From: Pseudomonadota bacterium
Lineage (GTDB): Bacteria; Pseudomonadota; Gammaproteobacteria; Steroidobacterales; Steroidobacteraceae
Reading direction: 5' to 3'
Assembly: GCA_023391335.1 (NCBI GenBank)
Contig: JAEWBG010000075.1
Span: 1 to 11,216, forward strand
DNA: 11,216 nucleotides
Shown here: positions 1 through 7,122 of the stretch, in pieces
How positions within the stretch are numbered: position 1 is the first letter of the stretch
Layout of the letters: each line of letters starts with the position of its first letter
Notes under the pieces: model-generated
What the model saw: the letters and a program-made list of their open reading frames with translations, nothing else
Databases searched by the model: none
What the model was told of the DNA's origin: nothing
Position numbers and translations under genes: made by a program

Positions 1-2
1 TG

Positions 3-239
3 CAACAAATTAAGAGAGCGTCTCTTTCGATCAAATTAAATATTGCCGAAGGTGCCTCAAGAAGGTCAATTACAGAAAGGAAGAGGTTTTATGAGATAGC
101 CCGAGGTTCCCTGGTTGAAGTGGACGCAGCCATCGAGGTATGTGTACAGTTACACTTTTTGAGAACAGATCAACTGGCTACGCTTGGACCGAAAATGAAC
201 AGCTGTTATGCCATGCTTTGCAAGATGATTAGCAGCTAA
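3..239 (+). CDS. Four helix bundle protein (23S rRNA intervening-sequence/S23 family), 3' part only
   Basis: The open frame enters from the left edge and ends at TAA 237-239, giving 78 C-terminal residues. The stretch SIKLNIAEGASRRS, followed by RFYEIARGSLVEVDAAIEV, is the hallmark core of the TIGR02436 four-helix-bundle family: a conserved NIAEG turn, then a helix with ARGS-x-x-E. Members occur in intervening sequences of 23S rRNA, as free-standing chromosomal genes, and as Avd, the accessory protein of diversity-generating retroelements, which forms a pentameric barrel that binds nucleic acid. The role of free-standing members is unknown. No rRNA or reverse transcriptase is visible here, so this copy looks free-standing, although its left side is outside the window. 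It is AT-rich (about 43% GC over 1-240) compared with the genes that follow, which hints at acquisition. The start codon is not in the window. Confidence 0.85.
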   Translation, partial: QQIKRASLSIKLNIAEGASRRSITERKRFYEIARGSLVEVDAAIEVCVQLHFLRTDQLATLGPKMNSCYAMLCKMISS

Positions 240-241
240 GA

Positions 242-269
242 CCCCTCTCCCCTCTCCCCTCTCCCCTCT
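242..269. repeat. Four perfect tandem copies of the heptamer CCCCTCT
   Basis: CCCCTCT occurs four times head to tail, starting two bases after the stop codon of the four-helix-bundle gene. It is low-complexity, pyrimidine on the plus strand. It is not a CRISPR array: there are no spacers and the unit is only 7 bp. Slippage would make the copy number variable. Confidence 0.9.
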
Positions 270-278
270 TTCCCATTC

Positions 279-299
279 ACCAGTCCCTAGTCACCAGTC
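279..299. repeat. Spaced direct repeat ACCAGTC x2
   Basis: ACCAGTC at 279-285 recurs at 293-299, separated by the related heptamer CCTAGTC. Together they form three degenerate 7-bp units continuing the heptamer periodicity of the CCCCTCT tract just upstream. Positions 300-414 after it show no gene or clear signal. Confidence 0.6.
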
Positions 300-424
300 A
301 CTACTCTGTCGTCCCATTCCGTACACCACGATCCGGGTCCGACTATTCGCATCTAAGGCAGGTTCCCTAAAGGCAGTTGCGGCGCTTCGTTCCAAGCTCT
401 TCGCTCCTTTTCACGAGGTGAGTC

Positions 425-1069
425 ATGAGCCGCGTTCACATCTACGGCGCAACGCGAGGCAGCATCATCAAGGAGCGCACTCGCAACTGGGTCGCCACGA
501 GCAATGCGACACAACACGTGTGCCTCCGCCATTGCACAGATGGGAATCTGCTCTGGGCGCTCTGGGAACGAGTCGATGCAACTCAGGGGCGGACGCGTTA
601 CATCAGCTGCGATGTGCTGCTGCCGGAAGCGAGCGGTTGGGGATACAAATCGATGCTGGAGCAGGACGAGCCTGCGCACGTCAGTTGCCCGCCTTCTTAT
701 CTGCGCGAGTCGCCTGCCATCAGTCCCGCTTGGCGCGAACAGGTGCGCTTGTATTGGAACCGGCAGCGTTCTAGACGCCGCACCTTTTCCAAACTCGCCG
801 CTGACCGAGCATCGGCCCAGCGATTCCAGGAGGGCGATCGCGTCCGCTACATCGGACCCAAAATTGGAATCCTGCAAGGCGGAGCAACTGGAATGATCGT
901 GTGCGGTAAGGGTCCGTATGGCGTATCCATTCATACGGATGAACTGTGCAACTCGCTGTTCGTGAATTGGGATCGCGCTTCAGCGAGCGTCGTCTTCGCA
1001 GCCCATCTCGAGCACGAGAGCGCTACCCATCCCGAAACCGGGGACGAACTCTCTAGCCGCGCGAAATAA
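425..1069 (+). CDS. Hypothetical protein, DUF6927-like
   Basis: This 214-aa protein is probably cytoplasmic, with no signal peptide or membrane segment. A Shine-Dalgarno-like GAGGTG at 415-420 lies close upstream of the ATG. Residues 39-110 resemble DUF6927 as I recall it. They show a strand reading ALWERVD, then YISCDVLL, then GWGYKSM-x(8)-HVSCP (about 71-89), then a Trp-Arg helix (AWREQVRLYW). In the family the middle part reads roughly FGYKDM...CP. Residues 134-196 (QEGDRVRYIGP... to ...VVFAAHLE) look like a small SH3/KOW-type beta barrel. DUF6927 proteins are often found on mobile or accessory DNA, but no function is established. The gene lies between the four-helix-bundle gene and a convergent protease gene, which it overlaps by 17 bp at its 3' end. 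That the frame is coding is fairly sure; the family name is from memory and less sure. Confidence 0.7.
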   Translation: MSRVHIYGATRGSIIKERTRNWVATSNATQHVCLRHCTDGNLLWALWERVDATQGRTRYISCDVLLPEASGWGYKSMLEQDEPAHVSCPPSYLRESPAISPAWREQVRLYWNRQRSRRRTFSKLAADRASAQRFQEGDRVRYIGPKIGILQGGATGMIVCGKGPYGVSIHTDELCNSLFVNWDRASASVVFAAHLEHESATHPETGDELSSRAK

Positions 1070-2711
1070 CGGGCTGACGGCGCACGCCAAGCAACCACAG
1101 CATTCCCACTAACGAAAGCAACTCAAATGCGCCTCCTCCCCCTCCTTTGCTGGTCGCGGCAGGCGGAGCGGATGCAGGCGGAGCCGGTTGCGCCGGTGGC
1201 GGTGTCGTCGGAGATTCATTAGCACCCACTTCGAGTGTGGTGGCAGCCGAATCGTTTTCGCTGTTGTCGTCCTGCCATGCTGAAAGGCTAGCCGTGATAT
1301 TGAATGTCTTTCGCTCCGTGAGATGTGTGCGCACGGTCAAGCGACGCGTTTCGTGAGAAGCGAGCTCCGCAATTCGACACTTCACGGTCTGTCCATCGAT
1401 CTCGCAACTCGCGCCATCCAAGGTGGCCGCTTCGATCGCGCCCGCCACGGTGGCGGTGATCTTCACGTCTTGCACATTGCCCGCACCTGGAGAACTAACG
1501 TCGATCGGTATATCGAACGACTGATCGATCGCAGCCTGGAATGGCGCACCCGAAAATGACACACCAGCGTCAGGCGACAAGTACGGGGTGACGCACGCCG
1601 CACCATCCACGACCGGTTTGATCTGCTGGAGACTGCAATCGGAAAACTGCGAGCTACCGTTAATCGATGACTCCATCAGGAATCCGCTGGGCGCACTCGC
1701 GCACTCCGCCTCCCCGTCGTGGGGCGCACCGAAGTTATGGCCTAGTTCATGCGCAGCGATGAGCGGCGCGGTGAAAGAGCCATTGCTCGCCTGACTGAGC
1801 GAAACGCCCACTCGAGGCTGACACAGCGATCCCATGACCGCGATGCCGACGGTATTGCCGTCCAAATTGCGACCGGTCATCAAGTGAGCCAATCCACGCG
1901 AGCGCACGATGGGGGTCGCAGATTTATAGGACGCGACTTCGTCGAGCAACGTGGATGCGCTCGTAGAGGTAAACGGATCGTTGGCCGAGTCAAACACCTT
2001 GAAGTCGGTCGGCACGATCGATACGCCGACTTGGTTCGTGAATATGCCATCGACGACGTTCATTCGTTCCAACATGGTTGCAACGGACTGAGCGCCGAAG
2101 AGCGTGAAGAACTCGAAATCGCCAATCACCGCCACTTCGATCTGTTGCGTCGATGAGCTGGCCGCCAGCGTTTTTAGCTCGCGAACAATTGCACGATATT
2201 GGCTGCTGGCTGGTACTTGATCTGTCACCAGTCCACAGGCTTGAAGCTCACCGCCCTCCGTGTCTGCCCAGCGGAAAATCGCAGCGTCGGTGCTTTTACC
2301 CACGATCGGATGTTGCATCTTGGCTTCGATTTCCTGACGAGGTCCCACTGCATAGAGCTCGATGCCATCCCACATCGCCCCATAAGTCCGGCCGTTGATG
2401 CGTGAGAGGCGCACCCACGATCCAGGCACGCCTGCGATTTCGCCCCGATACAGCTCATGCACCCCAACGGCGGCTAGCACCTGCGCAGGGACCGATCGCA
2501 ACAAACTGTCATTGCTCTTCAGGTTGAGGTCGAACTGACGTCCGCCCACCGAGACGCGCGCCTGAGATTGAGGCTTTTGCTTGGCACCGGGCTGCACAGC
2601 GTGCGGAAGTTCGAAAGGATCGGCTTGCAGTACCCGCAGGTCAGCCGCTTGGGCCGTCGCAAGCATCAACGTTACGAGTGCGATCAGCGCGATACGAACA
2701 GGGTGCGGCAT
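1053..2711 (-). CDS. Secreted reprolysin-like (M12B) zinc metalloprotease with GlyGly-CTERM tail
   Basis: This 552-aa exported protease has a Sec signal peptide at about 1-22 (ALVTLMLATAQAA) and a pro-region to about 185. ELQACGLVTD (155-164) resembles the cysteine-switch motif (PKMCGVT) that keeps snake-venom and ADAM proteases latent, with C159 the likely zinc ligand of the zymogen. The catalytic domain (about 190-375) carries HELGHNFGAPHD (321-332), which supplies the three zinc-binding His and the catalytic Glu. The Met-turn is at GFLMES (M346). Residues 385-495 form a beta-rich, DUF11-like module. A Pro/Ala linker (about 502-520) leads to KGGGGGAFELLSLVGMLWLL followed by VRR. This is a GlyGly-CTERM sorting signal, which in other gammaproteobacteria is cut by rhombosortase after type II secretion to anchor the protein at the surface. 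The ATG is preceded by AGGA. The gene follows ybiI by 28 bp. Neither rhombosortase nor type II secretion genes are in the window. Confidence 0.93.
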   Translation of the reverse strand: MPHPVRIALIALVTLMLATAQAADLRVLQADPFELPHAVQPGAKQKPQSQARVSVGGRQFDLNLKSNDSLLRSVPAQVLAAVGVHELYRGEIAGVPGSWVRLSRINGRTYGAMWDGIELYAVGPRQEIEAKMQHPIVGKSTDAAIFRWADTEGGELQACGLVTDQVPASSQYRAIVRELKTLAASSSTQQIEVAVIGDFEFFTLFGAQSVATMLERMNVVDGIFTNQVGVSIVPTDFKVFDSANDPFTSTSASTLLDEVASYKSATPIVRSRGLAHLMTGRNLDGNTVGIAVMGSLCQPRVGVSLSQASNGSFTAPLIAAHELGHNFGAPHDGEAECASAPSGFLMESSINGSSQFSDCSLQQIKPVVDGAACVTPYLSPDAGVSFSGAPFQAAIDQSFDIPIDVSSPGAGNVQDVKITATVAGAIEAATLDGASCEIDGQTVKCRIAELASHETRRLTVRTHLTERKTFNITASLSAWQDDNSENDSAATTLEVGANESPTTPPPAQPAPPASAPPAATSKGGGGGAFELLSLVGMLWLLGVRRQPVISRG

Positions 2712-2739
2712 TTAAATCCTGGAGGGGCCGGCGGTCGCA

Positions 2740-3006
2740 TCAACGCAGCTGGCTGTCCTTACTGCCGCGGCGATTGTAACCGGCGAATTGAGCCTGCTCG
2801 CGGTCCTCTTCCTCTTGGCACTTAACGCACAAACGCACGCCCGGGATCGCCTGCCGGCGTGCTTCAGGAATTTCGGCGTTGCACTGCTCGCAGTGCGTGA
2901 GGCTCGGCCCGGCCGGAAGCCGGCTTTTCGCACGGGCCACCGCATCGTTCACGGTCGCGTCGATTTGATCCTGTACTGCCCCGTCACCTGCCCAACCTGT
3001 CGCCAT
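2740..3006 (-). CDS. ybiI: DksA/TraR family C4 zinc-finger protein, YbiI-like
   Basis: This 88-aa small cytoplasmic protein has an N-terminal helix (MATGWAGDGAVQDQIDATVNDAVARA) and a four-cysteine zinc finger, C39-EQ-C42 and C60-VK-C63. The finger encloses the family signature IPEARRQAIPGVRLC. The C-terminus, GYNRRGSKDSQLR, closely matches Escherichia coli YbiI as I recall it. Family members resemble the zinc-finger part of DksA. They lack most of the coiled coil that enters the RNA polymerase secondary channel, so a regulatory role is uncertain. The ATG follows GAGGA (complement of 3014-3018) at good spacing. It is probably the first gene of a two-gene unit with the downstream protease. Length and end sequence fit the family fully. 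Confidence 0.93.
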   Translation of the reverse strand: MATGWAGDGAVQDQIDATVNDAVARAKSRLPAGPSLTHCEQCNAEIPEARRQAIPGVRLCVKCQEEEDREQAQFAGYNRRGSKDSQLR

Positions 3007-3099
3007 CTTTGAGTCCTCATGTCACTTGCCAGCAGAATGGGGCATGGTCCCGAGCTTTCCAAGTTGTCCGCCGAGGGTCATGCTCAAGCAGGTAAATTG

Positions 3100-3124
3100 C
3101 TGGCGCATTTAACATACGCGCCAG
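3100..3124. promoter_or_regulatory. Inverted repeat in the ybiI/kinase divergent intergenic region
   Basis: CTGGCGC at 3100-3106 and GCGCCAG at 3118-3124 form perfect 7-bp arms around an 11-base AT-rich centre (ATTTAACATAC). The repeat lies 94 bp upstream of the ybiI start and 78 bp upstream of the kinase start, so it could serve as an operator for either. The AT-rich centre may overlap a promoter: TTAACA at 3109-3114 is a weak -35 candidate for the kinase gene, but no good -10 follows. A hairpin role is also possible. The regulator is unknown. Confidence 0.4.
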
Positions 3125-3201
3125 TGTGAGGAGATACACTCCTGTACCGCGGTATGAACGAACAAGACGGGCATTTCGTTTCGTGGTGACCCGCTAAACT
3201 C

Positions 3202-6087
3202 ATGGACCTTACTGCATCGATGACGGCGGAACGCTGGGGACGGCTGCGCGCGCTGTACGACGAGGCGATGGCGATCGCGGCGGAGCGGCGGATCGAATTC
3301 ATCGTCAATACCTGCGACGACGATCTGCCTTTGCGCCAGCAGCTGCTTTCGCTCCTCGCCGGCAATAGTGTCGATTCATTCGATGACGCCCCAACTCGCG
3401 CCGGCACCACGCTGGCTCAACCTCGTGATCTAGCTCCGGGTTCAGTCATCGGCCGGTACACCATCGTTCGACAACTTGGGCAAGGGGGGATGGGAACGGT
3501 CTATTTGGCCGAGCGCGCCGATCGCGAATTCCATCAGCAAGTTGCCATCAAGATGGTGGCGGACGGCGTGCTGTCCAGCCGAATCATGGCGAGGCTCCGC
3601 AGCGAGCGGCAAATCCTCGCGCAACTGAATCACCCCAACATCGCCAAGCTCTACGACGGCGGCGCCACGAAGGAAGGCATCCCGTATTTCGCCATGGAAT
3701 ACGTGGATGGTGAGCGACTCGACTGGTATTGCCGCGATCAGCGGTTATCCGTGAAGGCAAGATTGCTGGTGTTTCAGCAGGTGTGCGCGGCCGTGCAATA
3801 CGCGCACGCGCAGCTCATCATTCACCGCGACTTGAAGCCCTCCAACATCCTGGTCACGAAAGAAGGCGTGCCGAAACTTCTGGACTTCGGCATCGCGAAG
3901 TTGATCGCGCCGGATACGGACACGCGCGCACCCGATCTGACCCGCGTTCACGAACGTGTGCTATCGCCCGAGTATGCGAGCCCAGAACAAATTCGCGGCG
4001 AACGCGTCAGCACGTCGTCGGACATCTATTTGCTAGGCGTGCTGCTGTATGAAATGTTGACGCAGCGTCGGCCACATACGTTCGCGGACAAGTCGCTAGC
4101 CCAAATCGAGCAGGCAATCCTAGAAGAGGTGCCGGTCAAACCCAGCGCCGCTGTCGGCGCGAATGCGGGCGATGAAGCGGACCGCATCGCACTCGCTAAA
4201 TCGCTGCGCGGCGACTTGGACACGATCGTGATGAAGGCGATGCACAAGGATCCCGCCCAGCGGTACGCGAGCGTCAGCGCATTGTCCGAAGACATCGCGA
4301 ACTATCTGGCGAAGCGCCCGATAAAGGCTCGACCGGATCGATGGTCCTATCGCGCACGCAAGTTTTGGCAACGCAATCGCTGGGGAGTCAGCACCTCAGC
4401 GTTTGCGATTGTGGCCATCGTCGCGGTTGTCTCCTTCTACACCTGGCGCCTCGCAACCGAACGCGATATCGCCGAACGTGAACGTCAGACCGCGGCACGC
4501 GTATCTGAATTCATGACTGAAGTGTTCCGCGTCTCCAATCCCAATGAAAGCCGCGGCAACTCGGTCGCCGCTCGCGATGTGCTCGATGCAGCGGTGACCC
4601 GCATTAGCAGCGAACTACGCGATCAACCGCAAGTTCGTATCGAGTTGATGCAGAAGATGGCCGCGGCTTACATCGGCATCGGACTGTGGCCGCAGGCAGA
4701 ATCCTTGCTCCAGAACGCATCCGAGCAGGCTCGTGCCACCTACGGCGTTCGGTCGATGAAACTTGCCGAAGTGCTCAGTGCGCTTGCGACGATTCAACAT
4801 CGACTCGCCCACTACCAGGAAGAGCGCACCGCGTTGGAAACATCGCTGCAGATCCGCAAAGCACACCGTCGCGAAAGCGAGCGTAGCTCGATCCTGACGC
4901 TGGTTGCCTGGGCCAACAATCAAGCGATCCGCGGCAACGATAACGATGCGCTGAAAACGCTAAGCGAAGCGGAGACGCTCGCCAAACGCAGCCACAGCGG
5001 CGATGGCGCGCTATTCGGAGAGATCTACGCCAGCTATGGTCAGACTCATCACGATGCGAGTCGTTATCGCGAAGCGGAAAGTTACCTGAAGCGAGCATTA
5101 CCGCTGCTGCGCGGATCCATTAGCCAAGGTGCCGACCGTTATGCCGAAGCCACGATCTTGCTTGGCGAGTGCCTGGTGAGCGAAAGCCGCAACGCGGAGG
5201 CCATCGAGTGGATGCACGCCGCGATCGCCGATTTCGAGCGCATCTACGACGCAAAGCATCCGATGCTCGCGGATGCTTGGAATATGCTCGGCATCGCTCA
5301 CTGCGATAGCGGCGAATATGAGCCTTGCAGCGTTGCGTTTCAAAAGAGCGCAGACATCGAACTCGCACAGGCATCGCAGGGCTCGCGCAGACAGATCGTT
5401 CGCTACGCGAATCTTGGCTCGGCATATCGTGATGCGGGTCATCCGCAACTAGCTATTCAGGCACTGGATAGGGCAATCGAGCTGTCTCTCAAGTTCTCGA
5501 AGGCCAACGATCCCACCTTGCTCGGGATCTACTACGAAAAGGCTGCAGCGTTGCGAGAACTCGGACAGCTCACAAAAGCCGAGGCAATCATTGGATTGAC
5601 CGATCCGATTCTCGCGACCCAAGCCACCGATCGCGATCGCACGAGCGGATTCGTCGGCGTCGAGCGCGGGCGAATTTCTTATGCAAAGCGCGATTACCGT
5701 CGGGCTGAACAGCAATTGCGCGCAGCGCTGCAATCGATCGCACCGGAGGAACCCCGGATACAGGCGAACGCACGTCTCGCGCTGGGACAGACGTTGATTG
5801 CGATGCGCCGGTGCGATGAAGCCATCGATGAGCTGCAATTGGCGTATGACTTACGCCGCAAGGTCATGCCGCAGCAAAATTGGTTTATTTATGAAGCGCA
5901 GAGCGCATTGGGAAATGGCTTGAGCGTGTGCTCGCACTTCAAGGAAGCCGAGCCCCTACTCGAGAACAGCGTACAAGAACTCACACGCTTGCGCGCGCCC
6001 AACGATGCAACGCTGCGTTTCGCGGTCAGCGCCCTTTCAGACCATCGGCGAAGAGTCGCTGCGAGCCAAACTCAAGCCGCGCGTTGA
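3202..6087 (+). CDS. Membrane-anchored serine/threonine protein kinase with C-terminal TPR domain
   Basis: This 961-aa protein begins with a helical region (about 8-55, ERWGRLRALYDEAM...) typical of this proteobacterial kinase group. A complete Hanks-type kinase domain follows (about 86-370). It has the glycine loop GQGGMGTV (93-100), VAIK with K117, HRDLKPSN (208-215, an RD kinase), DFG (228-230), SPE as the APE equivalent (260-262), and SSDIYLLGVLLYEML with D274. All catalytic residues are present, so it should be active. A basic stretch (RARKFWQRNR, 384-393) precedes one transmembrane helix (about 396-414), predicting a cytoplasmic kinase. Residues about 430-950 are repeated helical pairs with TPR-like G-x-Y-x-x-A patterns, placed in the periplasm by this topology. 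An in-frame TGA five codons upstream makes ATG 3202 the most upstream start. No clear ribosome binding site is seen, and M7 is an alternative. The gene ends 6 bp from the convergent methyltransferase gene. Confidence 0.93.
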   Translation: MDLTASMTAERWGRLRALYDEAMAIAAERRIEFIVNTCDDDLPLRQQLLSLLAGNSVDSFDDAPTRAGTTLAQPRDLAPGSVIGRYTIVRQLGQGGMGTVYLAERADREFHQQVAIKMVADGVLSSRIMARLRSERQILAQLNHPNIAKLYDGGATKEGIPYFAMEYVDGERLDWYCRDQRLSVKARLLVFQQVCAAVQYAHAQLIIHRDLKPSNILVTKEGVPKLLDFGIAKLIAPDTDTRAPDLTRVHERVLSPEYASPEQIRGERVSTSSDIYLLGVLLYEMLTQRRPHTFADKSLAQIEQAILEEVPVKPSAAVGANAGDEADRIALAKSLRGDLDTIVMKAMHKDPAQRYASVSALSEDIANYLAKRPIKARPDRWSYRARKFWQRNRWGVSTSAFAIVAIVAVVSFYTWRLATERDIAERERQTAARVSEFMTEVFRVSNPNESRGNSVAARDVLDAAVTRISSELRDQPQVRIELMQKMAAAYIGIGLWPQAESLLQNASEQARATYGVRSMKLAEVLSALATIQHRLAHYQEERTALETSLQIRKAHRRESERSSILTLVAWANNQAIRGNDNDALKTLSEAETLAKRSHSGDGALFGEIYASYGQTHHDASRYREAESYLKRALPLLRGSISQGADRYAEATILLGECLVSESRNAEAIEWMHAAIADFERIYDAKHPMLADAWNMLGIAHCDSGEYEPCSVAFQKSADIELAQASQGSRRQIVRYANLGSAYRDAGHPQLAIQALDRAIELSLKFSKANDPTLLGIYYEKAAALRELGQLTKAEAIIGLTDPILATQATDRDRTSGFVGVERGRISYAKRDYRRAEQQLRAALQSIAPEEPRIQANARLALGQTLIAMRRCDEAIDELQLAYDLRRKVMPQQNWFIYEAQSALGNGLSVCSHFKEAEPLLENSVQELTRLRAPNDATLRFAVSALSDHRRRVAASQTQAAR

Positions 6088-6093
6088 TTTGCA

Positions 6094-6825
6094 TCATTGC
6101 GCCCACGTACGCCGGCAGACGAGCAAGACCTCATCCATGCCCGGCTCATCGATCATTCCTGCGCCGAACCGCAGCGGCTTCTGAAACCTCAGACCCAGCG
6201 GCATGAACACTTTGTTGTACCACCACATCGCACGGCGGCGATGGCGCTGCAGCCACCACATACCGAAATCCAAAAGCCTCGAATTCTTCGGCTGCATGCC
6301 ATAGACGGCGCTGCGCTCGACTTTGAAACCGAACCGCGCGAGTAACTGCATCAATTGATCAGGCTCGTAGCGTCGGAAGTGCCCAACCAATTCATCGAAT
6401 GCGGTCCAGCATCGCGCATACAGCGGCACAGAAATCAACAGAACGCCGTCGTTCGTCAGCACTCGCGCGAGCTCGCTCAGCGCACCGACGTCATCGCTTA
6501 CATGTTCAACCACGTCCATTGCGCAAACCATGTCAAAGCTCGCATCGGCGAACGGCAAACTCGCGATGCTGCCGACCTGCGCGTGCGCGCCCACTTTGCG
6601 CAGCGTGTCCACTGCGTTCTCGCTCAAGTCGATGAACTGCGTGCCTTGCAAGGGCATGCGCGGACGCATGCCAGGCGCGACCTCCAAGCACCGCCGGTTC
6701 GCTGCCAGCTCGGAAACGATCGGCCAAGTGTTGAAGCGCTCGGGACGAATCAACTGCGCTTGCTTCCATAGCGGCTCGTAAAACGAGCGATTCACTTGTT
6801 CGATATCGGAAGCGGGCGTGGACAT
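6094..6825 (-). CDS. Class I SAM-dependent methyltransferase (Methyltransf_11-like)
   Basis: This 243-aa soluble Rossmann-fold methyltransferase shows motif I as LEVAPGMRPRMP (47-58). The usual D/E-x-G-x-G-x-G is changed to E-V-A-P-G-M, but the acidic residue is kept. Strand 2 ends in FIDLSE (D66, expected to bind the SAM ribose). Motifs II/III are SLPFADASFDMVCAMDVVEHV (about 89-109), the common signature of Methyltransf_11 enzymes. VGHFRRYEPDQL (147-158) is a pattern often seen in uncharacterised methyltransferases acting on small molecules or lipids. An in-frame TGA six codons upstream fixes ATG 6825 as the first possible start, but no Shine-Dalgarno sequence precedes it. The substrate is unknown. 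The nearest same-strand gene upstream is the lipid-kinase-like membrane protein, 291 bp away, so a shared lipid pathway is possible but unproven. Confidence 0.88.
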   Translation of the reverse strand: MSTPASDIEQVNRSFYEPLWKQAQLIRPERFNTWPIVSELAANRRCLEVAPGMRPRMPLQGTQFIDLSENAVDTLRKVGAHAQVGSIASLPFADASFDMVCAMDVVEHVSDDVGALSELARVLTNDGVLLISVPLYARCWTAFDELVGHFRRYEPDQLMQLLARFGFKVERSAVYGMQPKNSRLLDFGMWWLQRHRRRAMWWYNKVFMPLGLRFQKPLRFGAGMIDEPGMDEVLLVCRRTWAQ

Positions 6826-7101
6826 GAGCGTTAGAGTTGATCACAGCGCCTTCGTGCGCGAGCGAATGATACCCGCTTGCACATCGCGCCACGACAGCGC
6901 AGCCGACTGGTTCGTGAGCCGGCAAAACGCTCAGAGCTTCTTTGAAGGCGCAGACGACTCCGCTTGCAGTCGCGAGGGAAAATGCTCGCCCACCAAACTG
7001 ATGCGTCCGAGAAGCAGCAGCTTCAGGCCGAGACGGGTCGATTCCGAACGTCAATCCAAGCCGCATGTTCGCTTCTCAACTCCGGGCGGTCGCGAATGCG
7101 C
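6826..7101. other. Intergenic stretch with no supported gene
   Basis: Open frames cross this gap on both strands. Their translations show no recognisable domain, no sensible composition (rich in Arg, Ser, Ala and His) and no ribosome binding site, and they run into the neighbouring real genes. No tRNA-like or strong terminator structure was found. It may hold a promoter for the methyltransferase gene, but I could not identify one. Confidence 0.5.
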
Positions 7102-7122
7102 ACGTAGTGGGAACAACTACGT
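7102..7122 (-). terminator. Hairpin overlapping the stop codon of the lipid-kinase-like gene
   Basis: ACGTAGT (7102-7108) and ACTACGT (7116-7122) are perfect 7-bp arms around a 7-base loop. On the minus strand the stem spans the TAG stop of the membrane protein gene. No T-run follows on that strand, so this is at best a weak terminator or mRNA-stabilising stem. Confidence 0.3.

Noticed and set aside
1..240. 23S rRNA intervening sequence inside an rRNA gene
   Set aside because: The sequence after the gene shows no rRNA similarity and runs into repeats and protein genes; the left side is not visible, so only the right flank is excluded.
242..299. CRISPR-like array
   Set aside because: Units are 7 bp without spacers; it is a simple tandem repeat.
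353..934. 193-codon reverse frame across the DUF6927-like gene
   Set aside because: No recognisable domain and no ribosome binding site; it is antisense to a better-supported plus-strand gene.
6088..6093. Bidirectional terminator between kinase and methyltransferase genes
   Set aside because: Only 6 bp separate the stops and no stem with a T-run is visible.
6533..7066. 177-codon reverse frame overlapping the methyltransferase start
   Set aside because: It overlaps the methyltransferase in another frame, has low-information composition, and offers no motif; the methyltransferase frame is unambiguous.
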